A stretch of 64,000 nucleotides of DNA from Plotosus lineatus (Eukaryota > Chordata > Actinopteri > Siluriformes > Plotosidae). Shown here in pieces: positions 22,078 through 32,710 of the stretch. The notes beneath the pieces were generated by a model. It had not been told where the DNA came from. It saw only the letters and a list, made by a program, of their open reading frames with translations, and ran no database searches. The stretch spans positions 20,664,419-20,728,418 of the forward strand of contig CM045750.1 of NCBI GenBank assembly GCA_024760905.1, read 5' to 3'. Numbering within the stretch: the stretch's first letter is position 1; each line of letters begins with the position of its first letter. The position numbers were made by a program, and so were the translations under genes.

Positions 22078-22344
22078 TTAGATTGCGTCTAATAACCGCC
22101 CATTTGTACTGGGAGCAAAATCGCAGATCAAACTTACCAATTTTATTGGATCAGTCTCTGTCACGGTAAAATGGGCATTCACTGCCTGCAAAAGTGAGTT
22201 TACACGGTATTTCAAGACCCCCTGCCCTGGGGAATGTTTATAATGTTCATCAGTAACAACCCATTTGATTGGTCCGCCGTGCTTTAAAAAACAAGAAAAT
22301 ATTTTGCTGTGTTCTCTTGATAAATGTCCAACAAGATGAACCAT
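22078..22344 (-). pseudogene. Relic of a repeat-encoded protein (VGHLxRE/GG motif)
   Basis: The minus-strand frame starts MVHLVGHLSREHSKIF, continues CFLKHGGPIKWVVTDE and HSPGQGVLKY, then degenerates. The pattern VGHL-x-RE, FLK-x-GG-x-I, V-T and QGG-LE-IP is familiar to me from proteins repeated many times in fish and invertebrate genomes, probably transposon-borne; in this copy the QGGLEIP block is altered by an indel. I cannot name the element. The function is unknown. Confidence 0.45.
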
Positions 22345-22895
22345 TAGAAACTGCTACAGCAAAACTATGGGATGCTCTGAATGAATAGCGTGATGAGCCA
22401 GATATGGACCTATTAGAAAGTGATGAAGAGTATTTTTCACCCGATTCTCCTGCTGACTAACTTCATACATTTAAAGATGTTCCTGGCCATGTGCTTTTTC
22501 ACGAGATGTGCTAAAGTTGACCTTTATGTTGATTTGTTCAAGTCATGTGCTAAAGTTGACATTCATGTTGATTGGCTCAATTTTACATCAGAGGAAAATA
22601 TTTAAAAGAACAGCACCGGGAGGGAAAATTAAAAGGCCTTTTTTTAAATTATGCGGTTTCTGTTTATTTTCAGCTTTCAAATAAGTAATTTGGTTGATAC
22701 CACAAAATGAATAAAACAAATACCAATAAAACTCTTATATTGTTCTGTTATTATTCATGTTTTCCACCTCGATGGTAATAATCACGTACCGTTCCACTCC
22801 GCTGGCAACATTTAAATAAGTGCCCACCCACTCCAATTTTTAAGCGCCCTGGGCGCTTATCACATCGAATACAGTAATTGAAATTATGATCAGAC
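22345..22895. other. No feature seen
   Basis: Contains a short local duplication (TGTGCTAAAGTTGAC at 22508 and 22548) but no exon or named repeat. Confidence 0.4.
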
Positions 22896-23012
22896 GTGGT
22901 ATGGTGGCATGTGGTTTGTGCATCTGCCTCACAACAAAGGTTCTGTTTTTGGGTTCGAGTCCCAGGCTTGGATATTCCTGTATGGAGTTTGCTCCCATTC
23001 CACTCTTTACTG
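22896..23012 (+). repeat. SINE-B, head only
   Basis: TGGTGGCATGTGGTTTGTGC, TGCCTCACAACAAAGG, GGTTCGAGTCCCAGGC as B box and TGGAGTTTGCTCCC. Confidence 0.72.
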
Positions 23013-23954
23013 GCATTATATAAAGGATTCTACTTACATATGCTCCGTCAAAAGGATTCTTCCAGTGTTCTGTTATTTGCGCATACCAAGCCTTTGTTTT
23101 ATGTGCTTGACATTTGTGTATGAGCTCTTCCTGCCTTCTCATTTTGTTTGCTGTCTTGCCTTTGATATGTCATTTGCCCGATCATTTGACCTTTGCCTGT
23201 TTCAACTTAGTCCAAAGCATACTCCAGAACCTATCTGATTATTCATTAAACCTCATTTTGTCAGAATATTATATCTGCCATGAAGCGGTGTGACACGTTG
23301 AGGCATATCTCTGTGCAGAGTGATTTCTATTCAACTTGCTCTGAGGGAGAACCATTGCAAATGGTCAGTTGTATTATTTATAAGTTTAACGGTAGGAATA
23401 TTAACAAATATTAAAGCATTATGGAGTATTCATACCATGATATCAGTATCAGTGACCTTTTCCTGTTTGACATATGAATAGTTTTGATATTTTTCTCTCA
23501 ATGAAAGGATTTATTAATGACAATGACATTTCATATTTTGTCGTATTCTCGACAGTACATACACACGGTTTTGCATAAGTCTTTAACCTGCCTTCAATTG
23601 GTCATATTTTTTAGTGCTACTACCGGCAGTTGACATGAAACTAACTGGTAATGCATACAGTGATCCCTCACTACTTATTGCTTCAGTGCATCATGGGTTT
23701 TTCAAAAATATTCATATTCATTATTCATAAAATTAAAGAAAAATAGAGGGAAAGTTAAGGAAAATGCTGCAAAACAAGGCCAATTATGCAGAAAAAAAAA
23801 CCCCCAAACAAAACAACCCAAACCCCCTCAACAAAACTACTTACATTCTTATGCGAGGGGCGCATCAGAGTGCGCGTGTTTATATTTTATTTACATGTTA
23901 TGCATTATTTTTTAATGTTTAATTATTCTAAGCATTTAGAGCATTGAATATGTG

Positions 23955-25076
23955 TATTGCGGTTCTGCAGACCCCAATACCTTCATGTGCCATCTTGGAC
24001 GGCAAGCGTGATCCAGAACACACACACGATTCACTAAGCATGGTTTCAACAACAAGCAATAATGACAGCGAAAGAAAAATATGCGAGAGTGTCGAAAGGC
24101 AAAAGCGATGACACTAATATTGTCAGACGTTGTCAATCATCTGACAGGTGACCAGAGGACGAGGTATCTGAGTAAAATAAAGCAGTTGGGGATTGCCGAT
24201 CCATATCTAATGCCGCAGTCAATGTTTAGGAATGTGTTAGAATGCGACCATTCTTCCCTTCCTGCTTTTGCCTACTTGGATCTTTGTACATATCTTGTCC
24301 ACGGCCCGTCTCCATTTACTGGCAAAGAGTTAAAAGTGTACAAATCAATGGGAGCTTACAAGTATTTTGTTGCCGGATTTGTAAGCTGTATGTAACAATG
24401 GGAGCCAGAAACCGGGAAGAGAGACGACCGTCTCATAACGGCTAAGGTTTGTGTTCTATTCCCAAATAGAGCTACACAAACAAGAGCTTATGCAATAATA
24501 CATTACAATTATCACTGCTTATAATGGTTGTATAAATTCACATATTTTATTTATATATAAGCCTATACGGTGAAAAAAAAATATATATATATATTACACA
24601 CTAGTATATTTGTAATTTTTATAGCATCAATTTTATTTTTACCAGATGCTACCTCATTGACAATAGCTACCCTCGTCCCTATATAATGATGTATATTTAC
24701 CTGATACAAAGTGTTTGCTGCATATTCTACTGTATTCTGTAGGATTCCAGTCTTTCCTATTTATTGCTGCGATCCACTTGAATTTTCTCTCCGTTTCAGA
24801 TGGAAAACGATAAAATGACATTGCAGGCTTACTCCTCTATTTGCACAGCCACCAGCGCAACACGATATAATCATACTCACTGGTTATTTTCTATCACTCC
24901 GGGGAAGTTTGTCGGTTACTAACTTTGTTCAATAGTGGTTCAACATTACCCACTATTACTTATTTTAAAATGTTTAGCATTGTTGAATGAGCGAGCACCG
25001 TCCGGATCATGCCGTCCAATATGGCAGATAAACAAAAGTCACATGACCCTGTGACGTCATGTGCAAAACCTCAATA
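23955..25076 (+). mobile_element. Inverted-repeat element carrying a YqaJ/SWIM-like fragment
   Basis: The ends read inward TATTGCGGTTCTGCA (23955) and TATTGAGGTTTTGCA (25076, minus), and further in both have a near-identical inverted GCCATCTTGGACGGC / GCCATATTGGACGGC followed by TGATCC. The arms are thus about 50-80 bp with one gap. The interior holds one reading-frame fragment (24081-24445). Name and superfamily unknown; target duplication not resolved. Confidence 0.6.
24081..24445 (+). pseudogene. Exon-like fragment of a YqaJ/SWIM zinc-finger-family protein
   Basis: The frame encodes RYLSKIKQLGIADPYLMP, then FAYLDLCTYLVHGPSPFTGK, ELKVYKSMGAYKYFVAGFV, then a stop; after a one-base shift it resumes EPETGKRDDRLITAKV. 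The block S-P-F/Y-T-G-x-x-L-K-x-Y-K-S-x-x-A-Y-x-Y-F-x-x-G followed by ITAKV matches the N-terminal part of large proteins with SWIM zinc finger and YqaJ-like nuclease domains, abundant in fish and invertebrate genomes and often repeat-associated. Here the SWIM and YqaJ domains are absent and the frame is broken at residue 105. AAG|GTTTGTG at the end could be a weak donor. Confidence 0.6.
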
Positions 25077-25214
25077 TAATATCAATAAATACATATACAT
25101 GTACGTATACGTCAGTCAGGGAGTTGATCCTACTAGGCGGAAATCAGCAGTCAGGTGGGGGTGGGGGGTGGGGGGGCTCGGTCCCCATTAACCATGGAAA
25201 GTGAGGTATTCCTG

Positions 25215-26804
25215 TATTACATACACTAGCCCATATTACACTGTCAGCCAGTTCTAGTGCCACACTCATATCACATTACAGTTCCAAGAAACCTTTGCAC
25301 TGATCATAGTCACCTCATGACACTTATGTCCCATGCTAATGCACACACCTGTTTCCCTGATAGTTGCTTGACCTTTGTTATGGGCATGTAAATATTTGTG
25401 TAAATGTAAATATAAAAATAATGGATATTTCAACGTTGAGTGTAATTATGTTTAGTTAATTGCTGTGAAAAGAGTCACATGGTGTGACTCAGCTGTTTGG
25501 GTCTGGAATTTTCCATAAGGGGACCTAGTTGTGCCTGCGCCCTGGTTGCGGGTCAGGTGAATCTATATTGATGACCTGTTGCCGACTGGCTACAGTCTCC
25601 TCCAGTCTCTTCGTGTCGCTTCGGGCAGATCCTCTCAGGGGACTCATCTCAGCGGATCAACTCATCCAAGGTGAACCATGGAACACGCGTCACCTAAGTT
25701 TCATTGTTCGGGACTTCGTCGGTAAAGTCCATCATTTGTTTCGTCCGACACTCGGGATGGCAAGCCTTTCCCCGCCAGCATATGCGCCATCTCTGGTTTG
25801 CCCTGCTGCGGGTGCTTGGTGACTACGGGACCCTTTGTTAATTTGTATATGGTTTAGGTCTAAGTTGTAAGTTATGAATTTTGTCTTATTTTGGTTATAT
25901 TTTTAAATTGTATATAGTTTATGTCATGGTCTGTCGTGCATTGCTGGTTTCACGGGGCAATTTCAATTTTCTAAAGTTACCTAACTGGAGCCAGTGGGCG
26001 CTCGTCTGATCGAATCCATTAGGCATACGTAACAACCTTTGACTTTGCCTGACATATGGACCTTCATGTTTTCACTGCACTCTTTATATGGACAGTTTTG
26101 ATTTGATTTTCCTCTGTAATCTGTTTGCCCTTGAACATGAAGTCTCCCTGTTTTACTCCTATACACTTTACATGTTGCCTTTATCTTTCAGTAAATTTAT
26201 TTGCAATTGCATCCTCTTGCTCTCCAGCCTGGTGTGCTCTGACACTCCATGGGAGTAAAATCGGAAAAATCAATATAGAACTAATAAAATAACTTAAAAA
26301 TTTTGTTTTGGTGTAAATATATACCCTTGTTGCTAACTTGGTCCATAAGTTAATTTTGTTGTACTCAGTTGCTATCAGGCATTACTAAATTAATTAAAAG
26401 AATCCAACTGTTTGTAATAAATGCATAATCTCTTTGGAGAACTGAGGATCACATGGTCTTAATTTAAATACATTTGTACCTGGGAGGCCCCATTTTGATG
26501 ATAGACATATCTAAACAAACATCATAATAATGTCCAAGGAGGTATTCAAATGATTATGTGACTCTTGATGTAAAAAAAAAAAAACCCAATAGATTTAATT
26601 TAATATTGCTGTAGCAGTGATGGTGCATACAATAAGAAAATGAGTGGTTTAATTTGTAAATATACTTTTCATGCACACTTCACTGTCTCGTTTGTGTAGA
26701 TTAATGGTCTCTAATCCAAATCAAGCCAATTATAGTTATTTACTTATTATTTATTTGGTTTAGTACGCCAAGTGGAGTTTCACTCTGTTTTAAAATTTAA
26801 AGCA
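25215..26804. other. No firm feature; possible LINE 3' UTR at 25.5-26.0 kb
   Basis: 25500-26030 is less AT-rich than its surroundings, with a long weak frame (25529-25822) and phrases such as CACGGGGCAATTTCAATTTT, suggesting an unidentified repeat. 26030-26804 is AT-rich with nothing recognised. Confidence 0.35.
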
Positions 26805-26808
26805 ATAC

Positions 26809-27325
26809 AGATGGCTCCACGACTTACGTTCATCCATTGTACGTTTTTTTTTTTTTCGATTTTACGGTTTTTTTTTTTTTTTTTTTTTGGGGGGGGGGGT
26901 TCAAAAGTAGGATTGACCCCACTGACTGGTGTATGTGTATATGCACACATGTATATGTGTATATAATATCAATAAATACATGTTAAACATTATAAATGCA
27001 TATAATAACAATTAAACATTCAAAAATAATGCATAAGATGTAAATATAATAAATAGATATATATATATATTTATATATATATATATATATAGATATATAC
27101 ATACACACATACAGATGCGCATCTCACATAACATCGGAAGTAGTTTTGTTGTGGGGTTTTGGGTTTTTATTTTTGTTTGTTTGGGATTTTTTGGCATAAT
27201 TGGCCTAGTTTTGTGCCGTTTTCCTGAAATTTTTCCCTATTTTCCCTTAATTTACTTTTTTTTTTTTGACGAATATTTTTGAAAAACCTATGATGAACAG
27301 AAGCACGAAGTAGCGAAGGATCACT
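26809..27325 (-). mobile_element. P1 element joined to a Tigger-like terminus
   Basis: 26809-26890 is ACAGATGGCTCCACGACTTAC plus poly-T and a G run, like 12328. From 26896 to 27325 it is minus-strand P1 (AGTAGGATTGACCCC, AACATTCAAAAATAATGC, AGCACGAAGTAGCGAAGG). The P1 right TIR is thus replaced by another element's terminus, or two elements abut. Confidence 0.75.
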
Positions 27326-27339
27326 TGATGGCGGTAACA

Positions 27340-27950
27340 ATCTTATTTTATTGTTTAAAAAAATGCATTTTGCTGAACTGTGTGTGGAGATGTTTCTGTA
27401 TGCAATGCATGTACAATCTGTGAGCCTTGAGTTTCCAGGACTGTATGGCAGTCGTTGTGAAAAATAGCTTATGACAGCTTTTAATTCAAAGTTTTCAAAA
27501 AGCTCTTGCCGTTTTAGAAAGACCTCAGGATACACACTGTATTTTATTCTTTATTGAATCACGATTTTCTTTCACTGGATTGTTACAGCACTGATGCTGA
27601 AATATCAGGTTCACTTCAGCAGTGTCAATGATGCCTTCCAGCCAGTATTCCCCAGAGCCACACGTGAAAGTCACGAGTTTTCAAGTCTGTCTTAAGATCA
27701 CTTTAGTTATTAAGTGTTTGGCTTATGAATGTAATACTGTCTTTTTTTATTGTTATTATTTTAACTTGACACACGTTATATAAACTCTATGGCCAAAAGT
27801 ATGTAGACATGTTGGCTATATGTCACTTTTTCTATTTGATGAGGGGAAATTCAGCCATAAAATATTCAATCAGTTGATAAAGTCTGCTGAAAATTAGGAT
27901 AAGAATCTGTAATTTGCCCCCGACACGTGTGCAACAGAATATATTGTATA
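27340..27950. other. No feature seen
   Basis: AT-rich single-copy-looking DNA with no recognised repeat or exon. Confidence 0.45.
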
Positions 27951-28184
27951 TTCAGGTATCAAAGGCCGACCATGTCTCGCGCTGTCTATGGTGAGAGGCA
28001 TGTAAAAGAACCATTGCTGAAATTCGACAAGAGTAGCTGCAAAGCCGTCAGCGTCTTTCTGTCCCTTGCTAAAAAAGTTGTGTCAAAAAGGGGATTTGAC
28101 ATAAAAACCTATGCCAAAATCAAACATGCGATGATTGGCTGTGGCGACCCCTGAGAAAAAGGGAACAGCCAAAAGGAAAAGATG
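27951..28184 (+). repeat. SINE-A with RTE-type tail, head missing
   Basis: Starts at the body (GTATCAAAGGCCGACCATG), GGCATGTAAAAGAACCATTG, CTGCAAAGCCGTCAGCG, then the RTE-type tail (TTGTGTCAAAAAGGGGATTTG, GGCTGTGGCGACCCCTGAG, GAACAGCCAAAAGGAAAAG). Confidence 0.92.
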
Positions 28185-28604
28185 AATGTTGTTGCTGTTG
28201 GTTGTTTGCACATTACAAAGATGTGGATATTAGCTCAACTGGTGACTCGAAATTACCCAACGGTGTGAATTTGAATGTGATTAGTTGTTGTGTCTGTATT
28301 AAGCCCTGAAAGAGTCTGTCAACATGTTCAGAATGTACCTCTTGCATGAGGTCACCTGGGATTGACTCCAGCTTTCCTTGCAGTCCTGAAGTAAACCTCT
28401 AATCAGATGTGAGGAACGTTGAAGTTGTGCGACTGTTAATCGATTTCAAAAATATTTAATCACACAATTAGGTTTTTTTTTCATGTTCCTCAAATTGAAT
28501 GTTATATTTGTTTATTTGCAAATGAATGTCCCATTTTTATACCAATGCAAGAAACTAATGAAAAAAATGGCTCATTTTGATGCACTGGCTGGAGAGAGAC
28601 TGAG

Positions 28605-28805
28605 ACAGATGGATGGGTGGAAAGGGAGGGATGGGCGGGCGAACGGATGGGCGGAGAGGGAGAGACGGATGGACGGGCAGAGACGGACAGGCGGGGAGGG
28701 AGAGACGGACGGGTGGACAGACAGGCGGAGAGGGACAGACCGGCCGACAGACAGACAGATGGAGAGGGAGGGACGGGGATGGGGAAACGGAGAGGGCGAC
28801 AGGAA
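28605..28805. repeat. GGGAGAGACGGACGGGCGG-type minisatellite
   Basis: Purine-rich tandem array built on GGGAGAGACGG and GGACGGGCGG words with variable spacing. All plus frames remain open, giving Gly/Arg/Asp/Glu/Thr-rich artefact ORFs. Confidence 0.85.
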
Positions 28806-28809
28806 GAGG

Positions 28810-29615
28810 GCGTTTCATGCAGTTGTACTCAGTAACAGCCTCCACCTGAAAAGAAAGTGGAGACCATTTACTATTCCAAGGCAGTTCTACTCACTTTGAT
28901 TTGATTCATCGAACAAATGCACCTCGGCTTCCCTGCAGAAGCGCAGCCACTGATATGAATCAATGAAACGTAGCTATGCTAGTCAAAGGTCACCACTGGA
29001 TATCATTTTACCCGGAGCTATTACATTCGAGATGGACTTAGTCTTGAGTGATTGACATTTCCATGACAATGGTTGAAATTTTATTATGTACACCATGGGG
29101 TCTGTAAATTCACTCTGAGTTCTCCTTCTGCTTCTGACAGAATTCATTAAATCATCTCAAGCCAGAAGCAGCAAGAACAAACGTGCCACATCTTCCTGGA
29201 ATATGACTTGAAAGGGGGATTGCAAAGGCTGACTCTGCCCTGTCCACACCCCTTGATCCTGATGCCGCCCTGATCTCACCCTTTGATCCTTGATTCCTGA
29301 TCAGTTAATAGGATAGTTATGTAAAGAATGTTAAGTTATTGATAATCAATAAGACTTTATTAACCCACTTTCAGTGCCTCGTCAGGCCATCTTCTACTCT
29401 GAAGTGTTGAAATATGGAATTAAAATGGATTTTGGTGGGATTTTCAAAGAATGCTCTGTCAGTATTTATTGGGTTTTCCCACATTCCTCTCACCAAAGGA
29501 AGGATGATCTTGATACCTTTGTTGAATTGTGCAAACATGCTGTGGAGGCCTGGGGTGGGCAGAAGATCAGTAGGCAGTTCAGCCGCTACCCCACTTGACA
29601 GGAGAAGCAGCTAAT
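28810..29615. other. No feature seen
   Basis: Single-copy-looking sequence. The open frame at 29374-29598 has no family resemblance or splice support. Confidence 0.4.
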
Positions 29616-29617
29616 CA

Positions 29618-29800
29618 GTACATTTACGTTGAAAGGCATTTGGAAGATGCCGTTATTCAGAGCGACTTGCGTTTATCGTTTTGATCTGATCAGTTGAGGC
29701 TGAAGGGCCTTGCTCAGGGATCCAACAGTGTCAGCTTGGTATTGGTCGATACCCCGACCTTCAGTTCCGAATCCAGAGCCCTCACCACCTTGCAACTACG
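29618..29800 (+). repeat. Fish-type dispersed repeat (GCATTTGGAAGATGCC family)
   Basis: ACATTTACGTTGAAAGGCAT, TTGGAAGATGCCGTTATTCA, GAGCGACTTGCGT, GGGCCTTGCTCAGGGATCCA and CCCCGACCTTCAG. This layout is very common in otophysan fish genomes. Related to 17400-17590. Confidence 0.7.
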
Positions 29801-29931
29801 GCCCATAACTACTGACGAATGTCATAGCGTAGGAGATCCCAGCACATCAGGTCAGGTGATCGTAACTAATGTGGCCGCCATATTGGATTTTATCAAAACA
29901 ATTTGAAAGATTTTTACACAACACAAATTTC

Positions 29932-30274
29932 AGTTCATTTTCTGTAACCACTTAATCCTAATTAGGGTCGCGGGGAGGCTGGCGCCCATCCCAGCCGACT
30001 CCGGGCGAGGGCAGAGTACACCCTGGATAGCTCGCCAGGTCATCGCAGGGCGGAAACACGCTAACGGCTTTGCAGCTACTCTTGAAAAAAGTCACCAATG
30101 GTTCTTTTACATGAAGCTCACCCATAGACAGTGAGAGACATGGCCGTCACTTTGATCACCCAGTTAGCTACACTGGGGGGGGGGGGGGGGGGGGGGGTGT
30201 GACAAACTTGTGGAGAGTGGGACTTGAACCTTCAACCTTTGGATCAGCGATCCAGCACCCTATACCACTGCCCT
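29932..30274 (-). repeat. SINE-A with L2-like tail, 13-bp target duplication
   Basis: Full copy: tail (TTCTGTAACCACTTAATCC), body, a 23-nt G run at 30175-30197, B box (GTGGGACTTGAACC reversed) and head. Flanked by CAACACAAATTTC at 29919-29931 and 30275-30287, a perfect duplication, so a young insertion. Confidence 0.95.
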
Positions 30275-30584
30275 CAACACAAATTTCCTTTCCTATAATG
30301 GGAACAAATGGCCTTCAGATGAAGACTCACAATTTATCAGGTGGATTTTTTTTATTTGTTGATGCAATTCTGTTTGGATTTCCAGAACAGTCAATTAAAA
30401 TCAGCAGCAAAAGTGTGCAAAAGGTCATGAGGTCATAACTCGGTGATCTATTAAAAGTGAAGTAAGACCTCATACTAAAATTCCACCAAAACTGTGGAGG
30501 TCTCTGCATGGTTTGAGGAAAGTATTGTGAGTGGGGTGGGAGTGTGTGTGTGTATGTGTGTGTGTGTGTGGGGGGGAGGGGGGT

Positions 30585-30662
30585 CACGCAGAAACGCTCT
30601 CGCCAAAGCTGGGACTAATACCCAAGGCCTTCTTGCGGTGATGTGGACATGCTCGACACACA
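30585..30662 (-). repeat. SINE-B head fragment next to (GT)n
   Basis: CACGCAGAAACGCTCTCGCC, AATACCCAAGGCCTTCTTGC and GATGTGGACATGCT on the reverse strand form the head and start of the body. A GT/G-rich tract at 30538-30583 adjoins. Confidence 0.72.
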
Positions 30663-31470
30663 AACCACCATTCAGCTGAAAATATGAAATATTCATTGGA
30701 TTAACAAAACTGTTTAATGATTACTTATTCAACTACACACGTCATGCCGTATAAACCATGTGACAATAATTTACATTTTAATGATGCTTGGAATTTTCGG
30801 GTATCTTCATAGCTTGGAGGTAATCTAGACAGGAGACGAAGACAGAAACAAGTTCATGAATCTGAATTTTCCAATTGACAGCTTGTAATTATCGAGAAAC
30901 TAAGCTGCCCGTGGGTTACGTACAATCACTTGGGGCTGTTTCAAAAATAAATAAACCTATTGCCAGGCGAAGCCTCCGGACAGGAGAAGTGCTCAGTGAC
31001 TTGCTAACTCTATCATCAAATATTTGAAGCAGCTAATTTTGAGGAACGAGCTCAGCTGGTGGGATGGAATAGAGCCCCACCCCACCCCCCACCTCACACT
31101 GTAATGCATGTTAATGTGTTTTGTATTGAAATTTGTTGTTGCAATATTACAAGTAAACAAATGACAGCCACTCGGCCGGAGGAATGTGAACGGCGAGAAT
31201 GTTGATGGAACTCGCCTACCAAGCCGTCATTCAGCTTTAATAAATCGGAAACGCCATTACAGTTTCTGGAGCTATTTTATGTTCCTGCATTCATTTCAAG
31301 CTGTATTTAGTTGCCTGTATTAACTAGGAATAAAAGCTAATGTTCAGGGGGAGGGGCTCAAGTATTTCACTAAAATATATCAGCAGCATTAAACTCATCC
31401 CTGGGTTGCATTTCTTTGTTGTATGAAAATCATCATTAAATTTTAAAGATGTTGAATCTGTAAAAAGTGA

Positions 31471-31476
<6 letters not shown>
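30663..31476. other. Single-copy region, candidate conserved noncoding DNA
   Basis: No repeats recognised. 30870-31060 (GACAGCTTGTAATTATCG, CAGCTAATTTTGAGG) and 31180-31340 (CGTCATTCAGCTTTAATAAA, TTTCAAGCTGTATTTAGTTG) have enhancer-like texture. No exon found. Confidence 0.4.
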
Positions 31477-31502
<26 letters not shown>

Positions 31503-31503
<1 letters not shown>

Positions 31504-31724
31504 GCGTAGGCCTCCGTCAGTCCCGAAGGACTATGGCTGCGCTCTGGCCAGTATCCCGACTGGTGATACTCCCCAGTGCACAGAGCCCGGGTAGGGAGTA
31601 ATGAGGGACAGGCTGTTACCCAAGCAGCAAGTCCCCCCCTGTCTCGGCGCCACCGGAAGGATCCAATGGAAAGGCAAGTGCCGATACGACTGGGTTCCAG
31701 TGCCGCTGCAGGAGAGAAACTACG
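31503..31724. repeat. Unidentified GC-rich dispersed repeat
   Basis: A block (GCGTAGGCCTCCGTCAGTCC, GACTATGGCTGCGCTCTGGC, ATCCCGACTGGTGATACTCC, GTCTCGGCGCCACCGG) sits between (TA)n at 31477-31502 and a SINE-B. Composition differs sharply from the AT-rich surroundings. I have the impression of having seen it as a dispersed vertebrate repeat but cannot name it. Confidence 0.5.
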
Positions 31725-31913
31725 GTCAATTTAGAACAGCCAATTAACCTACAGTGCACGTCTTTGGATTGCGGGGGAAACCGGAGCACCCGGAGGAAAC
31801 CCGCACAAGCACGGGGAGAACATGCAAACTCCACACAGAAACGCCCAGGCTGGGAATCGAACCCGGGCCTTCTTGCTGTGAGGCGGACGTGCTAACCACT
31901 ACGCCACCGTGCC

Positions 31914-31917
<4 letters not shown>
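31725..31917 (-). repeat. SINE-B head and body, in (TA)n
   Basis: Near-consensus minus-strand copy: head GGCGGCACGGTGGCGTAGTG, CCGCCTCACAGCAAGAAGGC, GGTTCGATTCCCAGCC, GGGTTTCCTCCGGGTGCTCC. (TA)n lies on its right (31918-31951) and, beyond the GC-rich block, on the left. Confidence 0.95.
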
Positions 31918-31954
<37 letters not shown>

Positions 31955-32017
31955 TTTTTTTTCTTTTTTTTTACTGAAAGGTTTGTTATTATGTTTAGAT
32001 AGGTGTGTAATTGGAAA

Positions 32018-32145
32018 TCTGTTGGGCTTTTTACACCTGAGCCTAGTGACTCATCAGGCCGGTGCTTCGTCCCGGATTGCGTACCGTAAGGCTACCAGGA
32101 GTTCGACGACTCCTGGATGAGACGCTAGTCCATTGCAGGTTGGCT
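32018..32145 (-). repeat. SINE-C tail portion
   Basis: Minus-strand SINE-C 3' end: CCTGGTAGC and GGGACGAAGCACCGG, GATGAGTCACTAGGCTCAG and TGTAAAAAGCCCAACAG. Confidence 0.85.
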
Positions 32146-32147
32146 TC

Positions 32148-32461
32148 CCATTCATTTCTGTAACCACTTTATCCTAATTAGGGTCACTGGGAGGCTGGCG
32201 CCCATCCCAGCCGAGTCTGGGCGAGGGAAGACTACATCCTGGACAGCTCGCCAGGCTGCCGCGGGGCAGAAACACGCTGATGGCTATGTAGCTACTCTTG
32301 ATGAAAATCAGCAATGGTTCTTTTACATGAAGCTCTCACCATAGATAGTGAGACACATGGCCGGCCTTTGATAACCCAGGTAGCTGCACTGGGGGGGGCG
32401 GGCTTGAACCCACAACCTTAGGATCAGTGATCCAGCACTTTTACCACCAGGCCACCACTGG
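32148..32461 (-). repeat. SINE-A with L2-like tail
   Basis: Tail, body and head all present; the poly-C site is a G8 run at 32392. It abuts the broken edge of SINE-C. Confidence 0.92.
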
Positions 32462-32462
32462 T

Positions 32463-32710
32463 TCAATCATGATAGAAAGTGGGAATTATAGTAGACCTGA
32501 CATTAGGGCATGATATCCGCGATCTCTGTGATTTGAGAGAATCGTGATGATTGTGGGCAGTCGTGCGATCGAACCTTGAAGATCTTGATGGGATTGAATT
32601 GAGTGTCAAAAATTGTGCCATGATTTTGAACATTTGTTGCCTGTCGTGATAGAACGTGGGAATTGTTGTGAAGCTTAACCGACTTAAATAGAGCATCACA
32701 AAGATCGCGC
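32463..32710. repeat. Imperfect 176-bp direct duplication
   Basis: TCATGATAGAAAGTGGGAAT at 32467 reappears as TCGTGATAGAACGTGGGAAT at 32643, followed in both by a related GCAT-A and GCGATC stretch. Low-grade duplication, no coding frame. Confidence 0.45.

Larger units (their letters stand above)
23658..25214 (+). mobile_element. P1 pogo-like MITE interrupted by a 1.1-kb element
   Basis: Left TIR CAGTGATCCCTCACTACTTA after TA, right TIR AAAGTGAGGTATTCCTG before TA. The usual P1 interior is present, but a foreign 1.1-kb segment separates GCATTGAATATG from the right part. The P1 word ATGTATTTATTGATATT lies inverted at the right junction (AATATCAATAAATACAT at 25078-25094). Confidence 0.87.

Noticed and set aside
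28483..28899. 138-aa Arg/Gly/Asp-rich frame
   Set aside because: Purine-rich minisatellite; three plus phases are open.
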